A stretch of DNA of 16,178 nucleotides from Gemmatimonadales bacterium (lineage in GTDB: Bacteria; Gemmatimonadota; Gemmatimonadetes; Gemmatimonadales; GWC2-71-9), in NCBI GenBank assembly GCA_030601605.1, contig JAUVTI010000029.1, forward strand, positions 1 through 16,178. The letters are read 5' to 3'. The position numbers and the translations under genes are program-made. Below the pieces are notes generated by a model, which saw only the letters and a list, made by a program, of their open reading frames with translations, was not told the origin of the DNA and did no database searches. How positions within the stretch are numbered: position 1 is the first letter of the stretch; each line of letters opens with the position of its first letter. Shown piece after piece: positions 1-7,471 of this stretch.

Positions 1-920
1 AGGGACTGCTCTGTGAGACGGGTCCCGGCAAACCGGGCGGGGAGTGCTCCGGATGCCGCCAGGTGCTGGGCCTGGCGCACCCGGATCTCCATTGGTTCGT
101 GCCCGTCCCGCGGCGCAAGGCCGGGGATCCGGACAAGCAGGTGGACGAAGCCCGGGAGATCCTGGCGGCCGCCATCGAGGAGCGGCGCCAGAATCCGTTG
201 TGGCAGCGGCCGGACCGCATGTCGAGCCACTCGCTCGCCACGGCGCGGCTGCTGCACCGGGTGGTGTGGATGACCCCGTTCTCGGGGGACCGCAAGGTCA
301 TCGTCGTGGGCGATGCCGAACGCCTCGTGGTGCAGGAGGCCAGCCAGGAGGCGGCCAACGCCCTGCTGAAGGTGCTGGAGGAGCCGCCCGACGATACGAC
401 CATCATCCTCACCGCGGCGGATCCGGAGCGGCTGCTGCCGACCATTCGGTCGCGGCTGGTGACGCTCCGTGTCAGGCGGGTGGCCGACGACGAGGTGCGG
501 CGGTTCCTGGGTCAGGAGCTGGACCCGCCGCTCGCGGGCAAGCCCCTCGAGCGGCGCGCCCTCCTGGCTGACGGCAGCATCGGCCGGGCTCTGTGGGCCG
601 AGGACGAGGCAGAGGGTCCCGACCGGCGGGCGGCCCAGCTGCTCGAGACCGTGGAGAAGAAGGGCGCCGAGGGGTGGGCGGCCGCAGCGCTGGCGCAGCA
701 GCCCTGGGCGGCGCGCGGTGACTTCACCGCCCTGCTCGACGCCCTGGCAGTCCGATTGAGGGCCGGCCTGGAGGAAGCGGCCGGCAGCGAGGACGCGAGC
801 CTGGCCAGCCGGCTGGAGGCACTCAGGCGCGTGGAGGAAACGCGGGCCTCGGCCCAGGGTAATGTGAATCCGCAGCTCGCCTTGGCGGTGCTGGCCGGAG
901 ACCTGGAGCGATTGTTGTGA
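1..920 (+). CDS. holB: DNA polymerase III subunit delta' (5'-truncated by window)
   Basis: This is the delta' subunit of the clamp-loader complex that places the sliding clamp on DNA. The reading frame is open from base 3, so the true start and the Walker A region lie before the window. Near the cut end there is a Cys-rich stretch (C, then CSGC at window residues 15-18) followed by HPD, typical of DnaX/HolB; only three of the usual four zinc cysteines are seen. The family core EAANALLKVLEEPP and the sensor-like TIRSR follow, then a helical C-terminal collar region. The usual SRC triplet reads SRL, and delta' proteins commonly do not act as ATPases. The TGA stop overlaps the GTG start of moaC (GTGA), so the two are translationally coupled. 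Confidence 0.93.
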   Translation, partial: GLLCETGPGKPGGECSGCRQVLGLAHPDLHWFVPVPRRKAGDPDKQVDEAREILAAAIEERRQNPLWQRPDRMSSHSLATARLLHRVVWMTPFSGDRKVIVVGDAERLVVQEASQEAANALLKVLEEPPDDTTIILTAADPERLLPTIRSRLVTLRVRRVADDEVRRFLGQELDPPLAGKPLERRALLADGSIGRALWAEDEAEGPDRRAAQLLETVEKKGAEGWAAAALAQQPWAARGDFTALLDALAVRLRAGLEEAAGSEDASLASRLEALRRVEETRASAQGNVNPQLALAVLAGDLERLL

Positions 921-1402
921 AGTTGTCGCACGTGGACGAGCGGGGAAGAGCCCGCATGGTGGACGTGGGCGAGAAGCCCGAGTCGGCTCGCACGGCGCGT
1001 GCTGAGGGCACGATCCGGCTGTCGCCCGTGGCCTACTCCCTGGTGGAAGGAAACCAGGGACCCAAGGGCGACGTTATATCGACGGCGGAGTTGGCGGGCA
1101 CGATGGCGGCCAAGAGGACGGCCGAGCTCATTCCTCTCTGCCACCCACTGGGGCTGGACCTGGTGCGTGTCGCGGCCGAGCTCGACCCGGCGTTGCCGGG
1201 AGTGCGGGTTCGGTCCGAAGTGCGGACCGTGGGCCGCACCGGGGTGGAGATGGAAGCGTTGACGGCGGTCTCGGTGGCTCTGCTCACCGTGTACGACATG
1301 GTCAAGTCCGCGGGACACGGGATGCGGATTGGCGACATCAAGCTGGTGGAGAAGACGGGCGGCACGAGGGGCGATTGGAAACTGAGCGAAGAGGATACAT
1401 GA
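917..1402 (+). CDS. moaC: Cyclic pyranopterin monophosphate synthase MoaC
   Basis: MoaC converts the MoaA product (3',8-cyclo-7,8-dihydro-GTP) to cyclic pyranopterin monophosphate in molybdenum cofactor synthesis, in the cytosol. The 161 residues are full family length. Visible motifs are MVDV (14-17), KGDV (50-53), IPLCHPL (72-78), GVEMEALTA (109-117) and YDMVK (126-130). K50, H76, E111, E113, D127 and K130 line up with the catalytic and substrate-binding residues of the E. coli enzyme (K51, H77, E112, E114, D128, K131). Translation starts at GTG overlapping the holB stop, and the TGA stop overlaps the next ATG (ATGA). No other moa or mob gene is in the window, so placement between holB and a transglycosylase looks like operon convenience rather than a pathway cluster. 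Confidence 0.97.
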   Translation: MKLSHVDERGRARMVDVGEKPESARTARAEGTIRLSPVAYSLVEGNQGPKGDVISTAELAGTMAAKRTAELIPLCHPLGLDLVRVAAELDPALPGVRVRSEVRTVGRTGVEMEALTAVSVALLTVYDMVKSAGHGMRIGDIKLVEKTGGTRGDWKLSEEDT

Positions 1403-2091
1403 AGCATTTGAGAGATACGGCGAGCGACACGTGGCGCCGATTGTCGGTGACTCAGCAGCTCACCGCGCGCGGGCTCGGCATCCTGCTACTGGTGCTGGGA
1501 ATCGGGGCAGTTGCGGGCGCGCGCGCGCCGAGTGCGGTGGCGTCCGACAGCGACGGCGGAACCTACACCGGTACCGCGATTCAGTCCCAGTTCCGCTCGC
1601 TGCGGGTTTCGCTCGACACCACGGCCGGGGAGCTCGAGATCGCGCGGCTCAGGCTGCGGCGCGCGGAGGATATCCTCCACTACTCCAGCGAGTACCAGGT
1701 GCCTGCCAACATGGTGGAGCTGGTCTACGACGTTGCGCTGCGCGAGGGTATCGATCCGGAGCTGGCATTCCGTCTGGTCAATCTGGAGAGCGGCTTCACC
1801 GTTCGGGCCCGCAGCCATGCCAACGCCCTCGGGCTGGCGCAGGTGCAGCCGGCCACGGCCCGGTTCTACGAGCCCACGATCACGGCCGAGCAGCTCTACG
1901 ATCCCGAGACCAACCTCAGGATCGGGTTCCGCTACCTGCGGCACCTGATCGAGACCTACGGAGACGTGAAGCTGGCCCTGCTGGCGTACAACAGGGGCCC
2001 AGGACGCGTGAAGGAGTTGATGGATGCCGGACGCGATCCGCGCAACGGATACGCGACGCGCATCATGGAGGGCTATCGGGGGCTGGAGTAG
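1399..2091 (+). CDS. Membrane-anchored SLT-family lytic transglycosylase
   Basis: A 230-residue peptidoglycan lytic transglycosylase, predicted to cut the MurNAc-GlcNAc bond and leave anhydro-MurNAc ends. One N-terminal hydrophobic helix (about 21-40) acts as an uncleaved anchor or signal; residues 65-95 look helical; the SLT domain spans about 103-230. The catalytic Glu is E130 in VNLESGF, followed by GLAQVQPATA (145-154), a DPETNLRIG motif (168-176) and LAYNRGPGRV (195-204). I chose the ATG at 1399 because it overlaps the moaC stop (ATGA) and directly precedes the hydrophobic segment; an in-frame TTG 24 bases upstream lies inside moaC. It ends 9 bases before the convergent MltD-like gene. 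Confidence 0.92.
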   Translation: MKHLRDTASDTWRRLSVTQQLTARGLGILLLVLGIGAVAGARAPSAVASDSDGGTYTGTAIQSQFRSLRVSLDTTAGELEIARLRLRRAEDILHYSSEYQVPANMVELVYDVALREGIDPELAFRLVNLESGFTVRARSHANALGLAQVQPATARFYEPTITAEQLYDPETNLRIGFRYLRHLIETYGDVKLALLAYNRGPGRVKELMDAGRDPRNGYATRIMEGYRGLE

Positions 2092-2100
2092 GCTCCCGCG

Positions 2101-3609
2101 CTATCGGGTCCCGCCCCGAGGCGGGACCACGGCCAGGCGCTCCCCCACTTTGAGCAGGGTTGCGCTCGGCCCCATCCCGTTCCACCGCCTCAGCTCGACA
2201 ATCGTCACACCGTAGCGGTTGGCGATGATCCACAGCGTCTCGCCGCGCCGCACCCGGTGATAGCGCACCCCGGATACCGTCAGCCGCGGCTGCGGCGCGC
2301 GGCCGGCGGCGGCGCGAGTCCGGGCAGCCGGGCTCACAGGAATCACCATGCGCTGGCCGATCCTGAGCCGCCGCGGGTGGACGTTGTTGTTCGCGGCGCG
2401 GAGCAGCCGCACGGACACGCCGTAGCGCTCACCTATCTCGCTCAGGGTCTCCCCACGGCGCACGACGTGCTCCACGAAGTTCACCCGCTCGCTGAGCGGA
2501 AGCTCGGCGTAGCGCTGCGCAACCGTCGTTCCGCTCCCACGGGGCACGCGTACGAGGGACGCCTTCCGCGGCGGGGTAATGCCTCGCACGTAGTGCGGGT
2601 TGAGCTCGGTTATGGCGCGGATCGTCGTATCGGCGCGATCGGCGGTCGCGTCCATCCCGGTTGCGTCGGGCACAGTGATCTCGTCGTACACCAGCGGCGC
2701 GAGGATGGGCAGGCTGTCGAAGCCGTACGTGATCGGGTCCTTGGCTATGATGGTCGCGGCGATCAGCTTGGGCACGTAGTCGCGCGTTTCGCGCCTCAGA
2801 TAGCGGTGCGCGGACAGATCGAAGAAGGTCTCGTCTGTCACGGAATCGGCCACGCCGGAGAGCCGGCGAATTCCGCGCTCCACCCTGCCGGCTCCACCGT
2901 TGTAGGCCGCGACTGCGAGGTACCAGGACCCGAACAGCCCGTAGAGATCCGCCAGGTACCGGGCCGCGGCCTCCGTGGCCTTGAACGGATCGCGCCGCTC
3001 GTCCACCCACGTGTTCACGGTGAGGTCGTAGCTGCGCGCGGTGGAAGCGATGAACTGCCACATGCCGACGGCGTTGCTGCGTGACACCGCGGTGTTGGAG
3101 TATCCGCTCTCGATGATCCCGAGATAGACGAGGTCCTCGGGCACACCGGCCGCCCGCAGCTGGGCGCGGATCATCCCCTCGTAGCGGGGGAGGCGCCCCA
3201 GCCAGATGGTGAACCGGTTCCGGCTCGGCCCGAGGAAGAAATCCACGTAGTAGCGCACCCGGCTACGCTCGGCGAACGACTCGATGTCGATGTCGTAGGT
3301 CGGCCCGGCGGCGCTGGCCGCCCCACCGCGCGGTCCGGCGAGATCACCTACCTCCAGGCTCGCGGACGCGGACACCGTACCGCGGACGTGCTCACCACCC
3401 TTGGCCAGGCTCTTGAACTCGAAGTCGTGCAGTGCCTCCAGGGCGGCTTCGTCAGCGAGCGAGTCCTCGGCCGTCGGCGCCGGCGCCGCCACCGCCACAG
3501 GGCCAAGCCACTGCGAACCGTCTCCTGCCATCGGGTCGAGCTCGCTGCCCGAATTGCCCCCGGCACAGGCGGACAAGAGGCAGGCGAGAGTGAGCGCGTA
3601 CGCCCTCAT
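2101..3609 (-). CDS. MltD-like lipoprotein lytic transglycosylase with two LysM domains
   Basis: A 502-residue outer-envelope murein hydrolase of the MltD architecture. The signal peptide ends in a lipobox LSAC (C15), giving a lipoprotein, followed by a low-complexity linker. The SLT domain covers about 150-300, with catalytic E167 in GIIESGYSN, then AVGMWQFIASTA (180-191) and VAAYNGGAGRV (233-243). Two LysM peptidoglycan-binding domains follow at about 381-424 and 451-495, each with the RRGETL signature. The ATG at 3609 is chosen because it starts the lipoprotein signal and shares its first base with the previous gene's TAA (TAATG); the frame is open for 44 more codons upstream, but those overlap the neighbour. 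Last gene of the long minus-strand run. Confidence 0.93.
   Translation of the reverse strand: MRAYALTLACLLSACAGGNSGSELDPMAGDGSQWLGPVAVAAPAPTAEDSLADEAALEALHDFEFKSLAKGGEHVRGTVSASASLEVGDLAGPRGGAASAAGPTYDIDIESFAERSRVRYYVDFFLGPSRNRFTIWLGRLPRYEGMIRAQLRAAGVPEDLVYLGIIESGYSNTAVSRSNAVGMWQFIASTARSYDLTVNTWVDERRDPFKATEAAARYLADLYGLFGSWYLAVAAYNGGAGRVERGIRRLSGVADSVTDETFFDLSAHRYLRRETRDYVPKLIAATIIAKDPITYGFDSLPILAPLVYDEITVPDATGMDATADRADTTIRAITELNPHYVRGITPPRKASLVRVPRGSGTTVAQRYAELPLSERVNFVEHVVRRGETLSEIGERYGVSVRLLRAANNNVHPRRLRIGQRMVIPVSPAARTRAAAGRAPQPRLTVSGVRYHRVRRGETLWIIANRYGVTIVELRRWNGMGPSATLLKVGERLAVVPPRGGTR
2107..2128. terminator. Hairpin between convergent transglycosylase genes
   Basis: A perfect 9-bp GC-rich stem (GGTCCCGCC / GGCGGGACC) with a 4-base CCGA loop lies 15 bases after the plus-strand stop and inside the last codons of the minus-strand gene. 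There is no T-tract on either side, so this may be a weak or bidirectional terminator. Confidence 0.4.
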
Positions 3610-4025
3610 TACCGGGTGAATATGACGTTGCCGAGGAAGCGGTTGGTGGCGCTGAGCACAGCCAGCGCAGCGCAGCGATGCGGCGTCTCCTCCGTCAGGC
3701 AGGAGCCCACGAGCCGGACCGCCGGAACGCCGTTGTGGCACGAGAGCGCAACGATGACCACCGTGGAATCGAAAGCGCGAACCGCCTTCACACCGAGCAG
3801 CTCGAAGCTGAGCTTCTCCTCGACCGCTCCCCTCAAGGCATCGGCGGCGGCCTCCGCAGCACAGCGCAGCTCAGCGGCCTCGGAGCCAACACCCTCGGCG
3901 GTTCCCACGTAGCGGTCGCCCGGATCTCCCTCCAGCACGACCCGTGCGCGATACCGGCCGCTGGGCAGGCGGTCGAAGTCGAACTCCAGGAACTTGAGGC
4001 GCTCCCGGCGCGCTGGGGCAGTCAC
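3609..4025 (-). CDS. Conserved-looking protein of unknown function, 138 aa
   Basis: I do not recognise this family. The protein appears to hold two similar strand-helix halves: YVGTAEG (39-45) leading to a helix with RCAAEAAADALRG, and LVGSCLTEETPHRCAA (105-120) leading to LAVLSATNRFLG. This internal echo suggests a duplicated alpha/beta unit. There is no signal peptide or membrane segment, so it is probably cytosolic. The start is uncertain: GTG at 4025 lies 16 bases after the upstream stop, while an in-frame TTG at 4058 would overlap the upstream gene. Its stop shares one base with the MltD-like start, so the two are likely coupled. It sits in a trio of small unnamed genes between glycosyltransferase and transglycosylase genes. 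Confidence 0.78.
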   Translation of the reverse strand: MTAPARRERLKFLEFDFDRLPSGRYRARVVLEGDPGDRYVGTAEGVGSEAAELRCAAEAAADALRGAVEEKLSFELLGVKAVRAFDSTVVIVALSCHNGVPAVRLVGSCLTEETPHRCAALAVLSATNRFLGNVIFTR

Positions 4026-4041
4026 AGTGCGCGCCCGCCCA

Positions 4042-4296
4042 CTACTCGGTTTCCTCAAACCGAACTTCCAGCTGCCGCTGATCGGTCTCCTCTACGGCAC
4101 GCAGCAGATCGACGTCGAGCCGTGGCTTGCCGGCGTCGTCCAACAGCACTGAGATCAACAGCAGTTGACCGTCGGTGAGGGTGACCCTGAGTTGTCGGCA
4201 GTCGGATCTGATCTCGACGTCCCGGACCGTTTCCCCGTGAAGCTGGCTGACTGCTTCCGCGATGCGGCGCAGATCCTGGACCGGGGTGAGCGACAC
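4042..4296 (-). CDS. Small acidic hypothetical protein, 84 aa
   Basis: Unrecognised. The 84 residues begin with a likely helix (about 5-20), then alternating strands (RDVEIRSDCRQLRVTLTDG, then LLLISVLLDD), and end in an acidic tail EVRFEETE. No signal or membrane segment is seen. The start codon is GTG, 18 bases downstream of the preceding gene's stop and without a clear Shine-Dalgarno, so translation may depend on the upstream gene. Codon use with GC-rich third positions matches the neighbours, and the opposite strand offers no better gene. Middle member of a three-gene set of small proteins. Confidence 0.68.
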   Translation of the reverse strand: MSLTPVQDLRRIAEAVSQLHGETVRDVEIRSDCRQLRVTLTDGQLLLISVLLDDAGKPRLDVDLLRAVEETDQRQLEVRFEETE

Positions 4297-4314
4297 GCGG
4301 GGCCTGGGAGGCGC

Positions 4315-4560
4315 TCAGGAAAGGTGTTGCACGAGCACTTCCTTCAGTGCGTCGTTGGAAAGCCGGTCAGCAGCCTGGAACAGGGACGACTTGGAACTCG
4401 ACTCCAGCGGGTAGGACGCCCAGAATGCCCGTGGCTCCCGTTCCGAGTTCGTGACCCTGAAGGACAGCGTCAGCTGCCACATCCTCAGATCGGGCCTCAT
4501 TTCGGCCGCTGGATGCACGTGCCAGACCTCCTCACCGGTGTCAATGACTCTCCAGGCCAT
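4315..4560 (-). CDS. Small hypothetical protein, 81 aa
   Basis: Unrecognised but coding-like. The ATG at 4560 has a good GAGGGG ribosome site a few bases upstream (about 4568-4573); an in-frame TTG at 4575 is less likely because it lies upstream of that site. The protein is rich in aromatics (W3, W13, W28, W47) and contains a distinctive RAFWASYPLESSSKSSLF stretch (44-61) followed by a helix ADRLSNDALKEVLVQHL. That composition suggests a small folded domain rather than a chance frame. Soluble, with no signal. First of the small-gene trio, 69 bases after the CofC-like glycosyltransferase gene. Confidence 0.74.
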   Translation of the reverse strand: MAWRVIDTGEEVWHVHPAAEMRPDLRMWQLTLSFRVTNSEREPRAFWASYPLESSSKSSLFQAADRLSNDALKEVLVQHLS

Positions 4561-4629
4561 CGCCGATCCCCTCAATTGGTTCTAGGTGGGCGCAAGTCCG
4601 AGCAATATGCCCGTTGTCCGGAGAGCGGG

Positions 4630-5223
4630 TCAAGTGCGCTCCAGCCCCAGAGCGCGCAGGTCGGCGGCCGTATCCAGGTCCCGAAGCGGCTCCAGCAGCT
4701 GCACTTCAAGATGGCACTGGCGGCACAGTGCCACCGTGACTTCGAACACACCGTTCGTCCCCCAGGGGACGCCGTCGAAGATGGCGGGGGCCGGACCGTT
4801 CAGGCCGAGCAGGTAATACCCCCCGTCCAGGGCGGGCCCTATGACCACATCGGCCTCAGCGAGGGCCCGCTCCGCCTCCCCGATGGTGGCCGCGCCCACC
4901 CCCGGGGCGTCAGCCCCAATCACGATTGCGGGCGTATCGCCACGAGCGAAGTGGGTCTCGAACGCATGGGCCATCCGGGCCCCGAGGTCGGCCCCAGCCT
5001 GACTCAGGAACTCGTGGTCCCCCAGCCAGTCACGCATCTCGTCCAGGGCGTCCGGCGGGTCGTACCAGACAGCCAGCGGGTAGCGCGCCGCAACCTGGGC
5101 GGCCACCAGCCCGCCGACCGACCGGTAGGAGGCGAGGGCGACCTCCTCGCCCACCTCGGCGGCCAGCCGCGTCTTCACCCGCCCCGCCCGGGGCGCCCTG
5201 GCAAACAGGAGTACGGCGGTCAG
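4630..5223 (-). CDS. CofC/GT-A-like transferase (TIGR04282-type, rSAM/selenodomain-associated transferase 1)
   Basis: A 197-residue nucleotidyl/glycosyl-transferase-like protein. Motifs are FARAPRAGRVKTRL (7-20), GADAPG (103-108), GPALDGGYYLLGL (129-141) and RDLDTAADL (181-189), all typical of the family known as 'transferase 1, rSAM/selenodomain-associated' and often annotated as an arsenosugar-biosynthesis glycosyltransferase. Substrate is unknown here. No ATG, GTG or TTG exists at the expected N-terminus; the nearest in-frame GTG is 27 codons upstream inside the previous gene, and the next GTG downstream would delete the conserved basic motif. The best start is CTG at 5223, four bases after GGAGG and overlapping the previous stop as CTGA. 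The partner gene lies immediately upstream. Confidence 0.85.
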   Translation of the reverse strand: MTAVLLFARAPRAGRVKTRLAAEVGEEVALASYRSVGGLVAAQVAARYPLAVWYDPPDALDEMRDWLGDHEFLSQAGADLGARMAHAFETHFARGDTPAIVIGADAPGVGAATIGEAERALAEADVVIGPALDGGYYLLGLNGPAPAIFDGVPWGTNGVFEVTVALCRQCHLEVQLLEPLRDLDTAADLRALGLERT

Positions 5224-5906
5224 GATCCCTCCGGGCGGTACCAGCGGGCCAGGCGCTGGGGGCTGGCACCTGCCAGATAGGCCGCCATGAGCAGCGAGTT
5301 TCGGGCCCACGTCCAGTACGGCCCCTCCCTCATCCAGCGCCGGGGGGAGACCACCAAGCGCGAGCGCAGCCGCTCGAGACGGACCCGGCTGCGCAGCGCC
5401 CGCACGAGGGCCACGTCCTCCATGAGGGGGATCTCCGGGAAGCCGCCAACCGCGGAGAACAGCTCCCGCCGCACCAACAGGCCCTGGTCGCCGTAGGGGA
5501 GCCCACCAACGCGGTCGCGCAGGTAGGTGCCCGCCTCCATGAACCGGGGCCAGAACCCGCGCGCGTCGATCGCGAATCCCCACACCGCGGCGTCCGCCAC
5601 ACCGCCGGACACCACCCGGACGAGATCCCGCCTCGCCGCATCGGGCATGCGGACGTCGCCGTGCAGGAAGCAGAGCCAATCGCCCGCCGCGGACCGCGCG
5701 CCCGCGTTCATCTGGGTGGCGCGGCCCCGCTCGGCAACGACGACTCGCGCTCCACCCGCCCGGGCGACGCTGACGGTGTCGTCACTCGAACCACCGTCGG
5801 CAACCACCACGTCGGTGGTGATGGAGAGCCGCCCCAGGTCCTCGAGCAGCGCCCGGAGGTTGCTCTCCTCGTTGAGCGTCGGGATGACGATGCCCAGGCC
5901 TAGCAT
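5220..5906 (-). CDS. Family 2 glycosyltransferase (TIGR04283-type, rSAM/selenodomain-associated transferase 2)
   Basis: A 228-residue GT-A-fold glycosyltransferase. Motifs run in family order: VIPTLNEE (7-14), VADGGSSDDT (35-44), FLHGD (80-84) replacing the usual DxD, PYGDQG (137-142), EIPLMEDV (158-165) and PRRW (188-191). Known relatives are found beside a TIGR04282 protein, as here, and often near radical-SAM/selenodomain or arsenosugar genes; none of those partners is in this window. It is cytosolic, with possible membrane association through the C-terminal aromatic/hydrophobic stretch (197-212). The ATG at 5906 is 21 bases after the DUF547 stop, and its TGA overlaps the proposed CTG start of the next gene. 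Acceptor and donor cannot be read from the sequence. Confidence 0.92.
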   Translation of the reverse strand: MLGLGIVIPTLNEESNLRALLEDLGRLSITTDVVVADGGSSDDTVSVARAGGARVVVAERGRATQMNAGARSAAGDWLCFLHGDVRMPDAARRDLVRVVSGGVADAAVWGFAIDARGFWPRFMEAGTYLRDRVGGLPYGDQGLLVRRELFSAVGGFPEIPLMEDVALVRALRSRVRLERLRSRLVVSPRRWMREGPYWTWARNSLLMAAYLAGASPQRLARWYRPEGS

Positions 5907-5927
5907 CCCTGCGGCCTCGACGGCGGC

Positions 5928-6761
5928 CTACCGATCCACGTCGGGGCCGAACACGGCCGTGTCATTCAGCGTCCAGTCGTAGTCGAAGTACTTGACTTCA
6001 GCCGGGCCGTGGCCGGCGATGTACTCACGATCATCCACAGGAAGGTACGGCAGCAGGAAGGCGACGACCCCCTCCTTCCCGCCAAAGTCGTCCTCGTACC
6101 AGTCGAGCACCTTGTTCAGCCGCAGCGTCGCGCGTTCGCCACGCTCCAGAGAGTAGTGCTCCGCGTCGCCCACCAGCCGAAGCACGGCGGCATCCAGTTG
6201 CTCATCGAGCGCCTCGGCCGTGTAAGCCTCAGGCGCCAGCACCGGACAGGAACGGGACGCGCAGTTGACGGCGAAGTGGATTCGCGGCTCGCCCATCGGC
6301 CGCAGGATCTCATGCTCGATCTCGTCCAGGGAGCGCTCCTTCCCGGCAACATCGCAGAACTCGCGACTCCACGTGTCCGCGATCTGGCGGATCGAGTTGC
6401 CCGGCACGCCCTTGAGCGAGCGCACCAGGGACGCGGGGAAGCCCGCCCCCCTGATCGGGTAGTGGTCGATCACGAGCTTGAGTGCGCAGGCGTTGTAGGC
6501 ATTGATCCAGAGCGCCAGCTGGGCCTCGCGCGAGGCTGCGACGAGCTCCTCGGGGGTCACGGCCGAGAGCTCGGCCAGGTACGACTCGAGCTGCTCGGGA
6601 TGCTGCTCGAGGCCCTCGTAGTCCACCAGGCTGCCGTGCCGCCGCTCCTCGAGCACCGCGGTGAAGCCGGAGTGGTCGGGCAGGCCCTGCGCCTCGAGCG
6701 CAGGGCTCCAGGCAGTGAGGGCAACGGTCATGGCAGTCGCGACTCGCTGCGTGATACGCAT
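5928..6761 (-). CDS. Exported DUF547 domain protein
   Basis: A 277-residue secreted protein. The N-terminus is a Sec-type signal peptide with likely cleavage after about residue 24 (ALEA/QG). The DUF547 core has LALWINAYNA (82-91), HFAVNCASRSCPVL (162-175) and YDWTLN (261-266). The Cys pair in the central motif and invariant Asn/His residues suggest a cysteine-hydrolase-like fold, but the activity of DUF547 proteins is not established to my knowledge. The ATG at 6761 shares one base with the preceding TGA (TGATG), so it is coupled to the VTT protein gene; the open frame continues further upstream only as an overlap. Probably periplasmic. Confidence 0.93.
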   Translation of the reverse strand: MRITQRVATAMTVALTAWSPALEAQGLPDHSGFTAVLEERRHGSLVDYEGLEQHPEQLESYLAELSAVTPEELVAASREAQLALWINAYNACALKLVIDHYPIRGAGFPASLVRSLKGVPGNSIRQIADTWSREFCDVAGKERSLDEIEHEILRPMGEPRIHFAVNCASRSCPVLAPEAYTAEALDEQLDAAVLRLVGDAEHYSLERGERATLRLNKVLDWYEDDFGGKEGVVAFLLPYLPVDDREYIAGHGPAEVKYFDYDWTLNDTAVFGPDVDR

Positions 6762-7471
6762 CAGGCAGTCTCGCCAGAGGAGCGGGAAGGAAGCCGGAAC
6801 CCGAGGCGGCGCGCAATGAGCGGTATCAAGGTGAGAGCGATGAACAGGGCCCCGGCGATCCACAGGCGGGTGCGCGCGGCCTCGCCGGCACCGGTCGAGC
6901 CCTGCGCGAGTGCGTCGGCGAAGAAGGTGTAGACCACAGTCCCCGGGAGAATGCCGATGAGGGTGGCCAGGGTGTAGTCGCGCCACCGCATCGCAGTGAG
7001 CCCCGATCCGAAGTTGAGGGCGTTGAACGGCACCAGCGGTATGAGCCGCAGGATCAGCAGGCCCAGGAAGCCGTGTTCGGCCGTCGCGTTGTCGAGCCCC
7101 TTGAGCCGGCCGCCCACGATCCGCTCGACCCCCTCCCGGCCCAGAGCTCGGGATAGCCTGAACGCGGCGTTTGCCCCGATGTTGGCACCCAGTGAGTTGA
7201 GCAGGAAACCCCACCAGAAACCGAACACCGCGCCGCCCACAATGGTGAGCAGCGAGCCTGGGAGCGCTAGAGCCGTGGCGACGGCGTACACCGCCACGAA
7301 GACGACGGGAGCCCACGCCGAGCTCCTCAACGCCTCGAGCGCAGCCATCATTCCGTCGCGCGTGACGTACTCCCCGAGCGCGGTCGTGCGCACGATGACC
7401 CAGGCGCCGGCCAGGATGGCCACCAGCGCCAGGAGCTTGAGGATCGGACCCGCGCGCTTCAGGTCAGCCAT
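6761..7471 (-). CDS. VTT-domain (TVP38/TMEM64 family) membrane protein
   Basis: A 236-residue polytopic inner-membrane protein. Hydrophobic segments are at about 10-28, 53-70, 76-100, 136-155, 168-188 and 203-220. The SNARE-associated/VTT core includes ALPGSLLTIVGGAVFG (69-84) and LRLIPLVPFNALNFGSGLT (141-159), with the re-entrant Pro/Gly-rich loops of the DedA superfamily. DedA-superfamily proteins have been linked to lipid scrambling and envelope homeostasis; the role of this member is unknown. It overlaps the upstream oxidoreductase by 13 bases, an arrangement common in genomes and suggesting they act on the same process. Charged C-terminal tail RLPSRSSGETA. Confidence 0.93.
   Translation of the reverse strand: MADLKRAGPILKLLALVAILAGAWVIVRTTALGEYVTRDGMMAALEALRSSAWAPVVFVAVYAVATALALPGSLLTIVGGAVFGFWWGFLLNSLGANIGANAAFRLSRALGREGVERIVGGRLKGLDNATAEHGFLGLLILRLIPLVPFNALNFGSGLTAMRWRDYTLATLIGILPGTVVYTFFADALAQGSTGAGEAARTRLWIAGALFIALTLIPLIARRLGFRLPSRSSGETA

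Noticed and set aside
4165..5280. A 371-codon plus-strand open frame opposite the small-gene trio and transferase gene
   Set aside because: Shadow of the minus-strand genes; no domain, no ribosome site and a low-complexity product.
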